From assembly GCA_028289405.1 (NCBI GenBank), contig JANQPP010000071.1, positions 1 to 64,000 on the forward strand: DNA of 64,000 nucleotides. Reading direction: 5' to 3'. Under the pieces are notes generated by a model, which worked only from the letters and a program-made list of their open reading frames with translations, did not search any database and was not told the DNA's origin. A program made the translations under genes and the position numbers. Source of the stretch: Pirellulales bacterium. Its GTDB lineage: Bacteria; Planctomycetota; Planctomycetia; Pirellulales; JANQPP01. This document shows, in pieces, positions 28,228 through 36,209 of this stretch. How positions within the stretch are numbered: the stretch's first letter is position 1; each line of letters begins with the position of its first letter.

Positions 28228-29289
28228 CTATCCACCCGTTTGGTGGAAAGCGTAAGGGGTCGCGATAAACATCAGCAACTTTTCCAATTCGAGCCTGGCT
28301 CGTTCCGGTGAGGAGCTGTCTCCTTTCAAAGCCAAATCCATGGCCAGCAAATAGGCCATGAGCTTCCGAGCCCGTTGACGGCCTAGCCAACGAAGCTGCG
28401 CTTCCGATTTGGCCAAGGCGAAGGGCTTGACGCCGCAGCGTTCCAATGCGGTCCGTAAGCCTATGCGACGGTTTTCCGCCTCCGCCTGCTCCAACAGGAG
28501 CGTCGCTTGAGAGAGGCGGCGCAGCGAAAAGGCAATCTGGCTGAAGATGGCCAAGGCGGTTTCTCCCGAAACCAATAACCGTTCCAGACTTCGCAGCGCG
28601 TCCTCGATTTGGCCAGCCAAAGCGGCATCCAGCAGGGACCAAACGGTTTTGGTTCCCCACCCCGCCGAAAGCTCGCGCACAAGGTCAAGCGAAACGGTTC
28701 CCTTTGCCGACACACTTGCCGCTAGCTTCGCCAATTCTTGATCGAGGATGCCCAGCTCCGTGCCCATGATCTCCGTAAGTTGCTCCGCCGCCGCCCTCTC
28801 AAGCTTGATGCCGTATCGGGACTTGCCCCATCGAACCAGCCAACTCTTGGCCCGCGCCGCTGTGACTGGTTGGCAAGCAATGGCCAGGCCTAGGCGATCG
28901 ACCAGCTTCGCCAAGCGCGTCGCGCTATTCCAAGTCATGACGTCGAGGACGAGTGCCGCCTGAGTAGCAATCGATTCGACCAGCGTTTCCATCGCCGCCC
29001 GATGCTTCGTGACAAATGGATCCGCTTGCTCCACGACCACGAGCCGAGTTCCACTTCCGAACAGGTCCCGCGTACTCAGATCATCCGCCACGTCACGAAA
29101 GTCCGCCGTGGGACCTTGATGCCGGCAGGCAGCCGCGTCCCGTGCTTCTTCGCCCCATACCCCCCGCTGAATGAGTTGGAGGCATTCCCGTTTAAGAAAA
29201 ACCTCCGCCCCATACAGTGCGTAAACGGGCCGAGCAGGTAACGGCTGGCATTCCGTCAACAGCTCCAGGGCATCCTTCTTCTTGGCCAT
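28228..29289 (-). CDS. holA: DNA polymerase III delta subunit
   Basis: A 353-residue clamp-loader subunit, which opens the sliding clamp during replication. The N-terminal half has the family pattern V-Y-A-L-Y-G-A-E-V-F-L-K-R-E-C (the non-ATPase counterpart of a Walker region) and L-F-G-S-G-T-R-L-V-V-V-E-Q-A-D. The C-terminal collar region contains E-L-S-A-G-W-G-T-K-T-V-W-S-L-L-D-A and L-L-V-S-G-E-T-A-L-A-I-F. Length fits. The start is ATG 29289 (M-A-K-K-K-D-A-L); the frame continues upstream to 29358 without conserved sequence. It follows the oxidoreductase gene on the same strand after 77 bases. Confidence 0.85.
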   Translation of the reverse strand: MAKKKDALELLTECQPLPARPVYALYGAEVFLKRECLQLIQRGVWGEEARDAAACRHQGPTADFRDVADDLSTRDLFGSGTRLVVVEQADPFVTKHRAAMETLVESIATQAALVLDVMTWNSATRLAKLVDRLGLAIACQPVTAARAKSWLVRWGKSRYGIKLERAAAEQLTEIMGTELGILDQELAKLAASVSAKGTVSLDLVRELSAGWGTKTVWSLLDAALAGQIEDALRSLERLLVSGETALAIFSQIAFSLRRLSQATLLLEQAEAENRRIGLRTALERCGVKPFALAKSEAQLRWLGRQRARKLMAYLLAMDLALKGDSSSPERARLELEKLLMFIATPYAFHQTGG

Positions 29290-29366
29290 GTTTTCGCCCT
29301 GCGGTGGATCGGAGGATCGAATTCGCTGCTGGCTACGGTTTCCGCCCCGGTTGAGCACGCAACGCC

Positions 29367-30359
29367 TTATGGCGTGAGCACGATTTTACCCGCCAGTGTG
29401 CCGGCTTGGCCGACGGTGTTTTCCTCCTGAAGTTGATGTGCTTGTGCCGCATCAGAAAGGGGAAGTACACGGTCGATCCGAGGCGGCAGCTTCCCTGCTT
29501 GCATCCAAAGGTTGATATCCTCGGCAGCTTCGCGCTGTTCTTCCGGCGTCGCGGCGAACATCACGAAGCCGTGGAGCGAACATCCCTTCACATAGAATGG
29601 CCCCACAGGGAAGGTAGGACGTGCTTCCCGCCCCGCCATGAGGATCATCCGGCCGCGCTCAGCCAAGAGTTGCACGGCTTCCTCGAAGTCGGGTTCACGA
29701 CGGGTTTCCCAGTAAACATGCACGCCATCGGGCGCGAATTGTTGCACCGCCTCCGTAATGGACTCCGTACGATAGTTGATGGCCAGTTCGGCTCCCATTT
29801 CGTAACAGGCCGCAACTTTTTCATCGGTCCCCGCCGTTGTGATCACGTGTGCCCCAATGGCACGGGCCATCCTTACGACCGTGGAGCCGACGCCGCCCGT
29901 GCCTCCGTGAACGAAGATCCATTCTCCAGGCTGCAAGCGGGCTTCGCGTACCAGCCCGAGGTGTGTCGTGATGCCCACCAATGCCAGCGCCGCGGCGGCT
30001 TGGTCTTCCACTCCCTCCGGCGTCGGATAAAGCCATTTCTCCTCGACGGCGGCATACTCAGCGAACGTACCCTGCCGGCCAAGCAAACCTTGGTTTGAAC
30101 ACCAAACACGATCCCCTGGCTGAAAACGTGTAACGTTCGGACCCACGGCCTCCACGGTCCCCGCCAAATCGCATCCCACGATAAACGGCCGAGGCAGTTC
30201 GAACTGCACGGCGCCGGCGCGGATGTAAGTGTCAATCGGGTTCACGGCGACCGCGCCCACGCGGACCAGCACCAGATCATCGGCTGCTTCGGGTTGCGGC
30301 AGATCGCCAAATTGAATGCGGTCAGGTGGTCCCGTCTCTTCGATATATGCGGCTTTCAT
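29367..30359 (-). CDS. NAD(P)H-dependent quinone oxidoreductase-like, MDR family
   Basis: A 330-residue zinc-free medium-chain dehydrogenase/reductase. The N-terminal GroES-like half contains V-A-V-N-P-I-D-T-Y-I-R and V-G-C-D-L-A-G-T-V-E-A-V-G. The cofactor half has V-H-G-G-T-G-G-V-G-S near residue 150, the nucleotide loop, and Q-L-L-A-E-R-G-R-M-I-L-M later. No structural or catalytic zinc ligands are visible, which points to the quinone reductase/zeta-crystallin group rather than to alcohol dehydrogenase. It probably reduces quinones or enones with NADPH in the cytosol. The specific substrate is unknown. Confidence 0.87.
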   Translation of the reverse strand: MKAAYIEETGPPDRIQFGDLPQPEAADDLVLVRVGAVAVNPIDTYIRAGAVQFELPRPFIVGCDLAGTVEAVGPNVTRFQPGDRVWCSNQGLLGRQGTFAEYAAVEEKWLYPTPEGVEDQAAAALALVGITTHLGLVREARLQPGEWIFVHGGTGGVGSTVVRMARAIGAHVITTAGTDEKVAACYEMGAELAINYRTESITEAVQQFAPDGVHVYWETRREPDFEEAVQLLAERGRMILMAGREARPTFPVGPFYVKGCSLHGFVMFAATPEEQREAAEDINLWMQAGKLPPRIDRVLPLSDAAQAHQLQEENTVGQAGTLAGKIVLTP

Positions 30360-30866
30360 GCGATTTAGCCCTCCACGCGGATTGATGAGGAAAGGTCGAA
30401 CCAGTCTCTCCCTATTTACTCAATGGCACGCACGACGGCCAGAGGCGGAAGCCAAGGATTCGCGCCTTCATCAGTGTTCAGTACGTGACAGCTCTTCTGA
30501 TTCACACGGCATCAGCGGCAAACCGCTCAATTGTGAATTCGGGCTTCCGTCGAACTGCCGCAGCCCCAAAACCGGCATCGGAGCTTGGGCTCAGCTTGGG
30601 CTCACTAGGCCACGGTCAAGAATCGCAACCGCTCCGACTGTGCAAGACATAGCGAAGATTTCATTGATCGCCCCGGAAAAGAGTTAGAAAAATCGGCGCG
30701 TATTTCCAGGTTCTGGCATTGGCTTTTTGCGAACACGCCATGACTTTTTGGAGTATTCTCGGAAAACGACGTACACTTATCGAAACCAAGATCCAGCACG
30801 CCAAGCGGCCAGCAGTTGGACACTGTCATAGGGTACTTTTGGCAACTCAGACTTAGGCATCATTGC
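30360..30866. other. divergent intergenic region
   Basis: These 507 bases lie between the leftward oxidoreductase and the rightward receiver-GGDEF gene. Apart from a short tandem repeat at 30582-30603 I see nothing definite: no RNA gene, no clear promoter, and the open frame 30316-30687 overlaps the oxidoreductase start and has no family features. Confidence 0.6.
30582..30603. repeat. perfect 11-bp tandem duplication
   Basis: AGCTTGGGCTC occurs twice in direct contact (30582-30592 and 30593-30603). It may be simple slippage or a two-copy binding site. Confidence 0.6.
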
Positions 30867-31793
30867 ATGGAGCACCCGATTCAAATCCTGCTTATCGAAG
30901 ATAGTGATTTCGACGCCAAACTGGTCGCCAATGTGCTAAGGCGTACGCCGGAGCTTCAGGTATCCCTTGATCACGTGGAATCGCTGGGGACGGCGGTCGC
31001 GACCCTGCATGAGAAGCATTATGACGTGGCCATCCTAGATCTTGGTTTGCCCGACAACGCGGGCCTCGAGGCCGTCCCGAAGCTGAAAGCTGCGGCGCCA
31101 GCCACCCCGGTCGTCGTGCTCTCGGGCCAAAATGATGACGAAATTGCCGTGGAGGCGATTCGCCGCGGTGCTCAAGAATATCTTTCCAAAGAACACGTGA
31201 TGGGCCATCTTTTGGTCCGCGTTGTGCGTCATTCGATAGCCCGGCAGAAGCAGCTTATCGATGCCCAAGCCCAAGCACTAACGGACGTCTTGACCGGCAT
31301 CGGAAACCGTCGAGCTTTCGATATGGAATTGACACGTCGACTAGGAGATTTCGCGCGGCATCGGACCCCCGTTTGCGTGGCGATATTCGATATCGACCAT
31401 TTCAAACGTATCAACGATACCAGAGGACATGACATCGGCGATCAAATCATCCAGCAAGTGGCGTCAACCCTGGAAAACGAGGTGCGGGCCACGGACTTGG
31501 CCACCAGGTTTGGAGGGGAAGAATTCGCCGTTATTTTTCCTTCGACCCGTTTGACGAAAGCCACGCCTGTCGCGGAAAGAGTTCGTATCGCGATCGGACG
31601 CGAGTGCGATAAACGCGAAGATCTGGACGTCTCGGTAACCACGAGCTGCGGGGTCGCGGAGGTGGTTAACGGAGAGGACGGGCAATGCCTGCTGCGACGC
31701 GCGGATGAGGCCCTTTATGCCGCCAAGGATCATGGGAGGAACTGTTGCCAGGTCCATACCGGACAGCATGTCCAGCCCATGCAATTCGCCTAA
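30867..31793 (+). CDS. receiver-GGDEF response regulator, diguanylate cyclase
   Basis: A 308-residue two-domain cyclase of the PleD/WspR kind without extra domains. The receiver (residues 5-125) has acidic pair E11-D12, phospho-acceptor D58 in A-I-L-D-L-G and K108. The GGDEF domain (135-300) has F-D-I-D-H-F-K-R-I-N-D at 174, the intact site G-G-E-E-F at 216-220, and the inhibitory I-site R-A-T-D at 207-210, five residues before it. It should convert two GTP to c-di-GMP when phosphorylated, and be product-inhibited. ATG 30867 is chosen because the receiver begins at once after it; the frame extends to 30816 without conserved sequence. It stands at the head of a large cluster of receivers and kinases. 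Confidence 0.92.
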   Translation: MEHPIQILLIEDSDFDAKLVANVLRRTPELQVSLDHVESLGTAVATLHEKHYDVAILDLGLPDNAGLEAVPKLKAAAPATPVVVLSGQNDDEIAVEAIRRGAQEYLSKEHVMGHLLVRVVRHSIARQKQLIDAQAQALTDVLTGIGNRRAFDMELTRRLGDFARHRTPVCVAIFDIDHFKRINDTRGHDIGDQIIQQVASTLENEVRATDLATRFGGEEFAVIFPSTRLTKATPVAERVRIAIGRECDKREDLDVSVTTSCGVAEVVNGEDGQCLLRRADEALYAAKDHGRNCCQVHTGQHVQPMQFA

Positions 31794-32282
31794 CAACACC
31801 GGATAAAACTCCGGAATTCTCGCGAGTTCCTTGCACAAGTCAGCAATCCGCGAACGGATTTGCCGCGATGCTAACCACCGGCGGCTACCACCTTTCCGGC
31901 ATGACGCTCCATAGACGCATGCACTTCATTGCTTTTTCGCGGGCATAAGGTATTTAGTTAAAGGAGAGTGTCTACTCCCGCCAGACTGAATCCCTCGTGA
32001 AAGCCTTCCTTTACTCTGCATTGCCCCTGCCACGCCGCCTTGTTGGCCTGCACCAACCAAAGCTGTCTCCGACATGTAACATGACGCACGATCCGCGCCG
32101 GCTGACTCGTTTGCCGTGGCTGCAACGGAGGTTACTCCCAAAGCGCCGCCGCATCCCACAATGTGTTGCATTCAACTCAACGTCACACGTTGGGCACAAC
32201 ATTCTCGTGCCAGATGTACTTTGAATCCTTTGATTTGCCACCTTTGACACCGCATTGATAGCAATTGGAAGGAAAAACAACA
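31794..32282. other. intergenic region, no supported gene
   Basis: These 489 bases separate the cyclase from the receiver/kinase cluster. There is a weak promoter-like pair near 31929-31956 but no convincing signal, RNA gene or coding frame. The last 20 bases hold AAGGA before ATG 32283. Confidence 0.55.
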
Positions 32283-32747
32283 ATGACGAACACCATGACC
32301 ATCAACTCGACACCTCTATCTCAGCATGATCTGTTTGCGACGAAAACGCCTCGCATTCTGTGCGTGGATGATGATCCGGATTTTCAAACCACAATCGAAC
32401 TCCGCATGCGGAACTACGACGTGGAAATAGAGCATGCATTCTACGGAATGCAAGGAATCGCCGAGGCAATGCATTCCTCCCCTGACTTGATCCTCGTCGA
32501 CTTTGCAATGCCCAACGGCAATGGCGAGTATTTTTTGGATTGCATTAAAGGACACGACACCACGGAGCATATTCCCGTGATCGTGCTCACCGGCATGCGC
32601 GATCCCATGCTGAAGAATCGAATGCTTCATGCTGGAGCGTCGGTTTTCTTACAGAAGCCAGTCCAATTTGATGAGTTGTTGCATCACATCAGCCGATTCA
32701 TTCATCTTCGCGAGGCCAACTCTTTGGGAGGCTTGAATTATGAATGA
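32283..32747 (+). CDS. stand-alone receiver domain protein
   Basis: A 154-residue response regulator with only a receiver domain (residues 22-145) after a 20-residue polar N-terminal tail. The acidic pair is D29-D30, the phospho-acceptor D73 (L-V-D-F-A-M-P), and the conserved lysine K125 in L-Q-K-P. No output domain is present. The start is ATG 32283, with AAGGA upstream; a TTG at 32265 is also in frame. Its last eight bases overlap the start of the receiver-histidine kinase gene, so translation is probably coupled and it may exchange phosphate with that kinase. Confidence 0.9.
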   Translation: MTNTMTINSTPLSQHDLFATKTPRILCVDDDPDFQTTIELRMRNYDVEIEHAFYGMQGIAEAMHSSPDLILVDFAMPNGNGEYFLDCIKGHDTTEHIPVIVLTGMRDPMLKNRMLHAGASVFLQKPVQFDELLHHISRFIHLREANSLGGLNYE

Positions 32748-34323
32748 GGGGACCGTGAAGGTGCTCCTGCTGGAAGATGACGTGGATGACTATCGCCTCG
32801 TGGCCAAACGGCTCCGCCAAGAGCGGTGCTACTTTTCCATCGACTGGGCGGAGACCTTGCAGGCGGCCATCGAAAGGCTCAGCCGGCATTCTTACGACAT
32901 CGTGCTGGCTGATTTGTCCGTGCCCGACAGCTTTGGACTCGACACGGTTTCTAGCCTCCGGAAACGGAGTGGCCGGACTCCAATCATCATACTGACATCC
33001 CTCGACGACGACACCTTGGGAAGTGATATCCTCACCGCCGGGGCTCAAGATTATCTCGTCAAGGGGGAGCTCGGCGGCCGTGCCGTACCCCGGGCCATCC
33101 ATAACGCTATCCAACGGCAGCAAAGCCTAACCGAGATCAACAACTTGTTGGCTGAAGTGAACGCAAGCCGGGAGTTGCTAGCCGAGCAAACTCAGCTTCT
33201 GGAAAGCAAAAATAGAAGGCTGCGCAAACTCTACAAAACGGCCCACCGGTTTGTGGACAATGTCTCGCACGAATTTCGCACTCCGCTCACCGTGGTAAAG
33301 GACTACGTGACACTCGTGCGTGATGGATTGGTTGGGGACGTAAATGACGAACAACGCCGAATGCTCGATATCGCCGGAGTGCGGGCAGATGAGTTGAACA
33401 ACATGGTCGACGATATGCTCGACATCAGCAAACTAGAATCCGGTTTGTTAGGGGCTTGGCGGCGTAACTGCCACGTATCCGACATCATTCATTCGGTTCG
33501 CCCGGTTCTCGAAGCGAAAGCCAAGGTCAAGGACATCGAATTCCATATCTCACTCGATGAAGACCTCCCACAGGTGTATTGTGATCAAGACAAAGTAATC
33601 CGTGTTATCATCAACCTCGTCACTAATGCCATGAAGTTTTGCGGGGAACCAGGTTCGGTTCAACTGTGGGCTCAGCAAAACGACAGCCCTCCAGAAGTCG
33701 TGGTTGGCGTCACGGACAATGGGCCAGGAATCGGTGAAGAGAGATTGTCCGAAATATTCAAACGATTCAAGCAATTGGAAACCAACTTCAAAGATAGCGG
33801 CAAGGGTTTTGGCTTGGGCTTAAGCATTGCCAAGGAGCTGGTTGACCTGAACTTCGGCGAGATGCACGTCGAAACGGAATTGGAACGGGGCAGTACCTTC
33901 TCTTTCACCTTGCCCGCGGCTCGGCCGGTGGAAGTGATGCGGCGATACCTGGAAAGAGCGGCCCGCTTGGGCCACGATTCGACCGTCGTGTCCTTTGTTT
34001 CGGCTTGCGTTCATGACTCAGTTTGCGAAAGCGCATCGGAAGATTTGAACGCTTTTTTTAACTACCTCTTGCGACGAAACGATCTACTATTCCAGCGCGA
34101 CAGCCATTGCTGGCTGTACATCGTCCCCACTCCTAGGCTGGAACTCAATCGTTTCGTGGCCCGCGCCGGCCGTGAATGGCAAAAAACGAACCGCAATCGA
34201 CCTTTCGGCAAACTGCCAAAATTTGAAATGCAAGTTGAAGGCACGTGGGCTATCGCGGATCAACACGAAGTCATTCTCGATCAGTTTTGCCACTTGTTCG
34301 GAAAAGAGGCCGTCCATGCGTGA
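32740..34323 (+). CDS. hybrid receiver-histidine kinase with C-terminal extension
   Basis: A 527-residue soluble kinase with an N-terminal receiver (residues 6-125, acidic D13-D14, acceptor D58, lysine in Y-L-V-K-G-E). A coiled linker (126-170) follows, then a HisKA domain with phospho-acceptor H177 in N-V-S-H-E-F-R-T-P and a HATPase domain (280-392; N box N-L-V-T-N-A-M-K-F, G1 D-N-G-P-G-I-G, G2 G-K-G-F-G-L-G-L). Residues 395-527 are an extra module I do not recognise with certainty; its spacing (V-V-S-F-V-S, then R-R-N-D-L-L-F, then W-L-Y-I-V-P) resembles a degenerate GGDEF-type fold. There is no sensor or membrane region, so input probably comes through the receiver. It overlaps genes on both sides. 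Confidence 0.9.
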   Translation: MNEGTVKVLLLEDDVDDYRLVAKRLRQERCYFSIDWAETLQAAIERLSRHSYDIVLADLSVPDSFGLDTVSSLRKRSGRTPIIILTSLDDDTLGSDILTAGAQDYLVKGELGGRAVPRAIHNAIQRQQSLTEINNLLAEVNASRELLAEQTQLLESKNRRLRKLYKTAHRFVDNVSHEFRTPLTVVKDYVTLVRDGLVGDVNDEQRRMLDIAGVRADELNNMVDDMLDISKLESGLLGAWRRNCHVSDIIHSVRPVLEAKAKVKDIEFHISLDEDLPQVYCDQDKVIRVIINLVTNAMKFCGEPGSVQLWAQQNDSPPEVVVGVTDNGPGIGEERLSEIFKRFKQLETNFKDSGKGFGLGLSIAKELVDLNFGEMHVETELERGSTFSFTLPAARPVEVMRRYLERAARLGHDSTVVSFVSACVHDSVCESASEDLNAFFNYLLRRNDLLFQRDSHCWLYIVPTPRLELNRFVARAGREWQKTNRNRPFGKLPKFEMQVEGTWAIADQHEVILDQFCHLFGKEAVHA

Positions 34324-34876
34324 CCTTGCGACGGTCCTCATCATTGAACGCGACACGGACCTCGCGATGGGGGCCGCGCGATGGTTGTCCGGCGAAGGGT
34401 TTCAAACCTTGACTTCGCAGGGCGGAATGCACGGCATTCGCCTGGCACTAAATCACCGACCGCAAGTCATATTGCTCGATACGGGCGTAGCTCCCGTCAA
34501 GGGACGCCCATTCTTGACCTTTCTTAAGGAGAACAGCAACACCGCCACGACATCCTTGATCTTGTTTTCCACGGATGCCAATACTGCAGAAACAGCCGCC
34601 ACGACGAGCATTCGGTTTTTGGTTACCAAACCATTCCATCCGGCAACATTAATCCGAACCGTACGAGAGGGGCTCGATCATTTCGCCCTGAAAAACACCC
34701 ATCGCGTCGCCGTGCCCCACTACCAGCGCCGGCCCGGTGTAAATCCGGTTCGACATGTTGCTCGCGGATTCCTTTCACGTGATTGTCGACGAAACACCAT
34801 CACCACGACAAACGTAATGATTGGAGCGGAAACCAGACATGTCCAAGCGAGTTCTTTTGGTCGACGACGAACCTGA
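34316..34876 (+). CDS. stand-alone receiver domain protein with basic tail
   Basis: A 186-residue protein. Residues 4-122 form a receiver with an E-R-D acidic patch at 11-13, D55 as phospho-acceptor in L-L-D-T-G, and K105 in V-T-K-P-F. The loop after D55 lacks the usual M-P, reading V-A-P-V-K-G, and residues 123-186 are a basic, probably unfolded tail rich in Arg, His and Thr. ATG 34316 overlaps the end of the upstream kinase by eight bases. The tail overlaps the next receiver gene by 38 bases in another frame, so the last dozen residues may not be under independent selection. Confidence 0.82.
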   Translation: MRDLATVLIIERDTDLAMGAARWLSGEGFQTLTSQGGMHGIRLALNHRPQVILLDTGVAPVKGRPFLTFLKENSNTATTSLILFSTDANTAETAATTSIRFLVTKPFHPATLIRTVREGLDHFALKNTHRVAVPHYQRRPGVNPVRHVARGFLSRDCRRNTITTTNVMIGAETRHVQASSFGRRRT

Positions 34877-35270
34877 AGTGCGCCACGGCGCAAAGCTCTG
34901 GCTTTCCGCGGCGGGCTACCAGACCAGCGAAGCCCGCGATGGAGAGCAGGCCATCGCCGCCGCGGTCCATGACAAGCCCGATGCCATCGTGCTTGATGTA
35001 CGGATGCCGCAGACGGATGGCTTCACGGCAATGTCCGAATTACTTCGGAGAAAGGATACGAAGCACATTCCGATTATCATGCTCTCCGCCAGCCTGGTCG
35101 ATCAACAGCGCGCGCTGGACGCCGGCGCGCGGTTTTTTCTGACAAAACCTTATGCTGGCGACAAATTGGTCGCGGCGGTGAACGCCGCGGTCTTAAATAG
35201 CCATCAACCACCTCCCCCTGTATTCGTGAAAAGATCCACAGGAGAACGCGCATGTCCCGCCGAATTCTGA
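34839..35270 (+). CDS. stand-alone receiver domain protein
   Basis: A 143-residue CheY-like protein. The receiver fills residues 3-122 with acidic residues D9-D10-E11, phospho-acceptor D53 in L-D-V-R-M-P and K103 in L-T-K-P-Y. A 20-residue Pro-rich tail follows. The start is ATG 34839, with GGAG upstream; the in-frame ATG at 34821 would add six residues. Its end overlaps the next receiver gene by 19 bases, continuing the chain of overlapping signalling genes. Confidence 0.9.
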   Translation: MSKRVLLVDDEPEVRHGAKLWLSAAGYQTSEARDGEQAIAAAVHDKPDAIVLDVRMPQTDGFTAMSELLRRKDTKHIPIIMLSASLVDQQRALDAGARFFLTKPYAGDKLVAAVNAAVLNSHQPPPPVFVKRSTGERACPAEF

Positions 35271-35653
35271 TCATCGATGACGACAAATCGCTTTCTGAAT
35301 CCATTGCCACGCGCTGCCGTGCCATGGGTTTGGAAGCCGAAACGGCCGCGAACCCTTTAACAGCGATCACGATCGCTAATGAACGCCCCGTGGACATCAT
35401 CTGCTTGGATGTCGAGATGCCCGCGGGCAACGGGCTAAGCGTAGGTGAGTTTTTCGCTACCGATCCTTCGACCGCCAACAAGCCGATCATCATTCTCACC
35501 GGCCGCAAGGACGAAAGCACGAAACAACGCTGCGGCGAGCTACAGGCCCGATACGTGCATAAATCTCCGAATTATTGGGAACCACTTCAGGCAGCAATTA
35601 CCGAACTGCTGGACATCTCACCCAAGTCGTCGCCAGCCGCCGCCAACGCGTAG
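35252..35653 (+). CDS. stand-alone receiver domain protein, first of a duplicated pair
   Basis: A 133-residue receiver-only protein with D9-D10-D11, acceptor D53 in L-D-V-E-M-P and K104 in V-H-K-S-P. It shares with the next gene the rare strings D-V-E-M-P-x-G-N-G-L-S-V and I-I-I-L-T-G-R-x-D-E, a Cys in R-C, and K-(S/C)-P-(N/D)-x-W, so the two are tandem paralogues. The conserved Lys is followed by Ser-Pro-Asn instead of the usual Pro-(F/Y/V), which changes the alpha4-beta5 face used for partner contacts. GGAG precedes ATG 35252. Confidence 0.9.
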   Translation: MSRRILIIDDDKSLSESIATRCRAMGLEAETAANPLTAITIANERPVDIICLDVEMPAGNGLSVGEFFATDPSTANKPIIILTGRKDESTKQRCGELQARYVHKSPNYWEPLQAAITELLDISPKSSPAAANA

Positions 35654-35692
35654 CTTGGCTGCACGTACCCCACCAGACCAAAGTAGTCGCCG

Positions 35693-36079
35693 ATGAAACG
35701 CATTCTTATCGCCGATGATGACCTGGAACTGGTCCAGCTTCTTTCCCTCCGCTGCACGCATCTGGGGTTTGAAGCAATCTCCGCGACGAACGCCATGGAG
35801 GCGCTGCGCCTCATTGACGATGCGAAACCAGACTTGGTAATCTTGGACGTCGAGATGCCCCTGGGCAACGGACTCAGCGTCTGTGAGATGATGTCGTCTC
35901 ATGAGCGATTATTGGCGATCCCCGTCATCATTCTTACAGGCCGCCAAGACGAAGAGACCATCCGCCGCTGCCACCAGCTTTGTGCATACTACGTCCTCAA
36001 ATGTCCGGATATCTGGTCACGGGTCGAGCCGATTTTGCAAGAAGCCTTAGGTTCTGAACCGGTTACCGCTGGCGATTAA
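35693..36079 (+). CDS. stand-alone receiver domain protein, second of a duplicated pair
   Basis: A 128-residue receiver-only protein with D8-D9-D10, acceptor D52 in L-D-V-E-M-P and K103 in V-L-K-C-P-D. It is a clear paralogue of the preceding gene, 39 bases upstream, and has the same unusual residues after the conserved Lys. Two Cys (R-C-H-Q-L-C and K-C-P) are present on the partner face. No output domain. It ends before a 130-base gap that precedes the CHASE kinase. Confidence 0.9.
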   Translation: MKRILIADDDLELVQLLSLRCTHLGFEAISATNAMEALRLIDDAKPDLVILDVEMPLGNGLSVCEMMSSHERLLAIPVIILTGRQDEETIRRCHQLCAYYVLKCPDIWSRVEPILQEALGSEPVTAGD

Positions 36080-36209
36080 TGCGGAGATTGATTTCTCTAC
36101 TCTTATTTATTGTCGAAGGTCTTCCGGGATTTCCAGTGAGACCTACGCATAAGTCTGTCCACGCGCGTATTTACAATTCCCCAACTGGCACGAAGAGGCG
36201 TAGGGAAAC

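Noticed and set aside
30582-30603. Tandem repeat considered as a CRISPR unit
   Set aside because: Only two 11-base copies in direct contact and no spacer, so it is a simple duplication.
30316-30687. A 123-codon frame overlapping the oxidoreductase start
   Set aside because: It crosses the divergent promoter region and the start of a conserved gene and has no family features.
31929-31956. TTGCTT and TATTTA 16 bases apart
   Set aside because: Both hexamers are weak matches and the pair is more than 320 bases from the next gene, so it is not a supported promoter.
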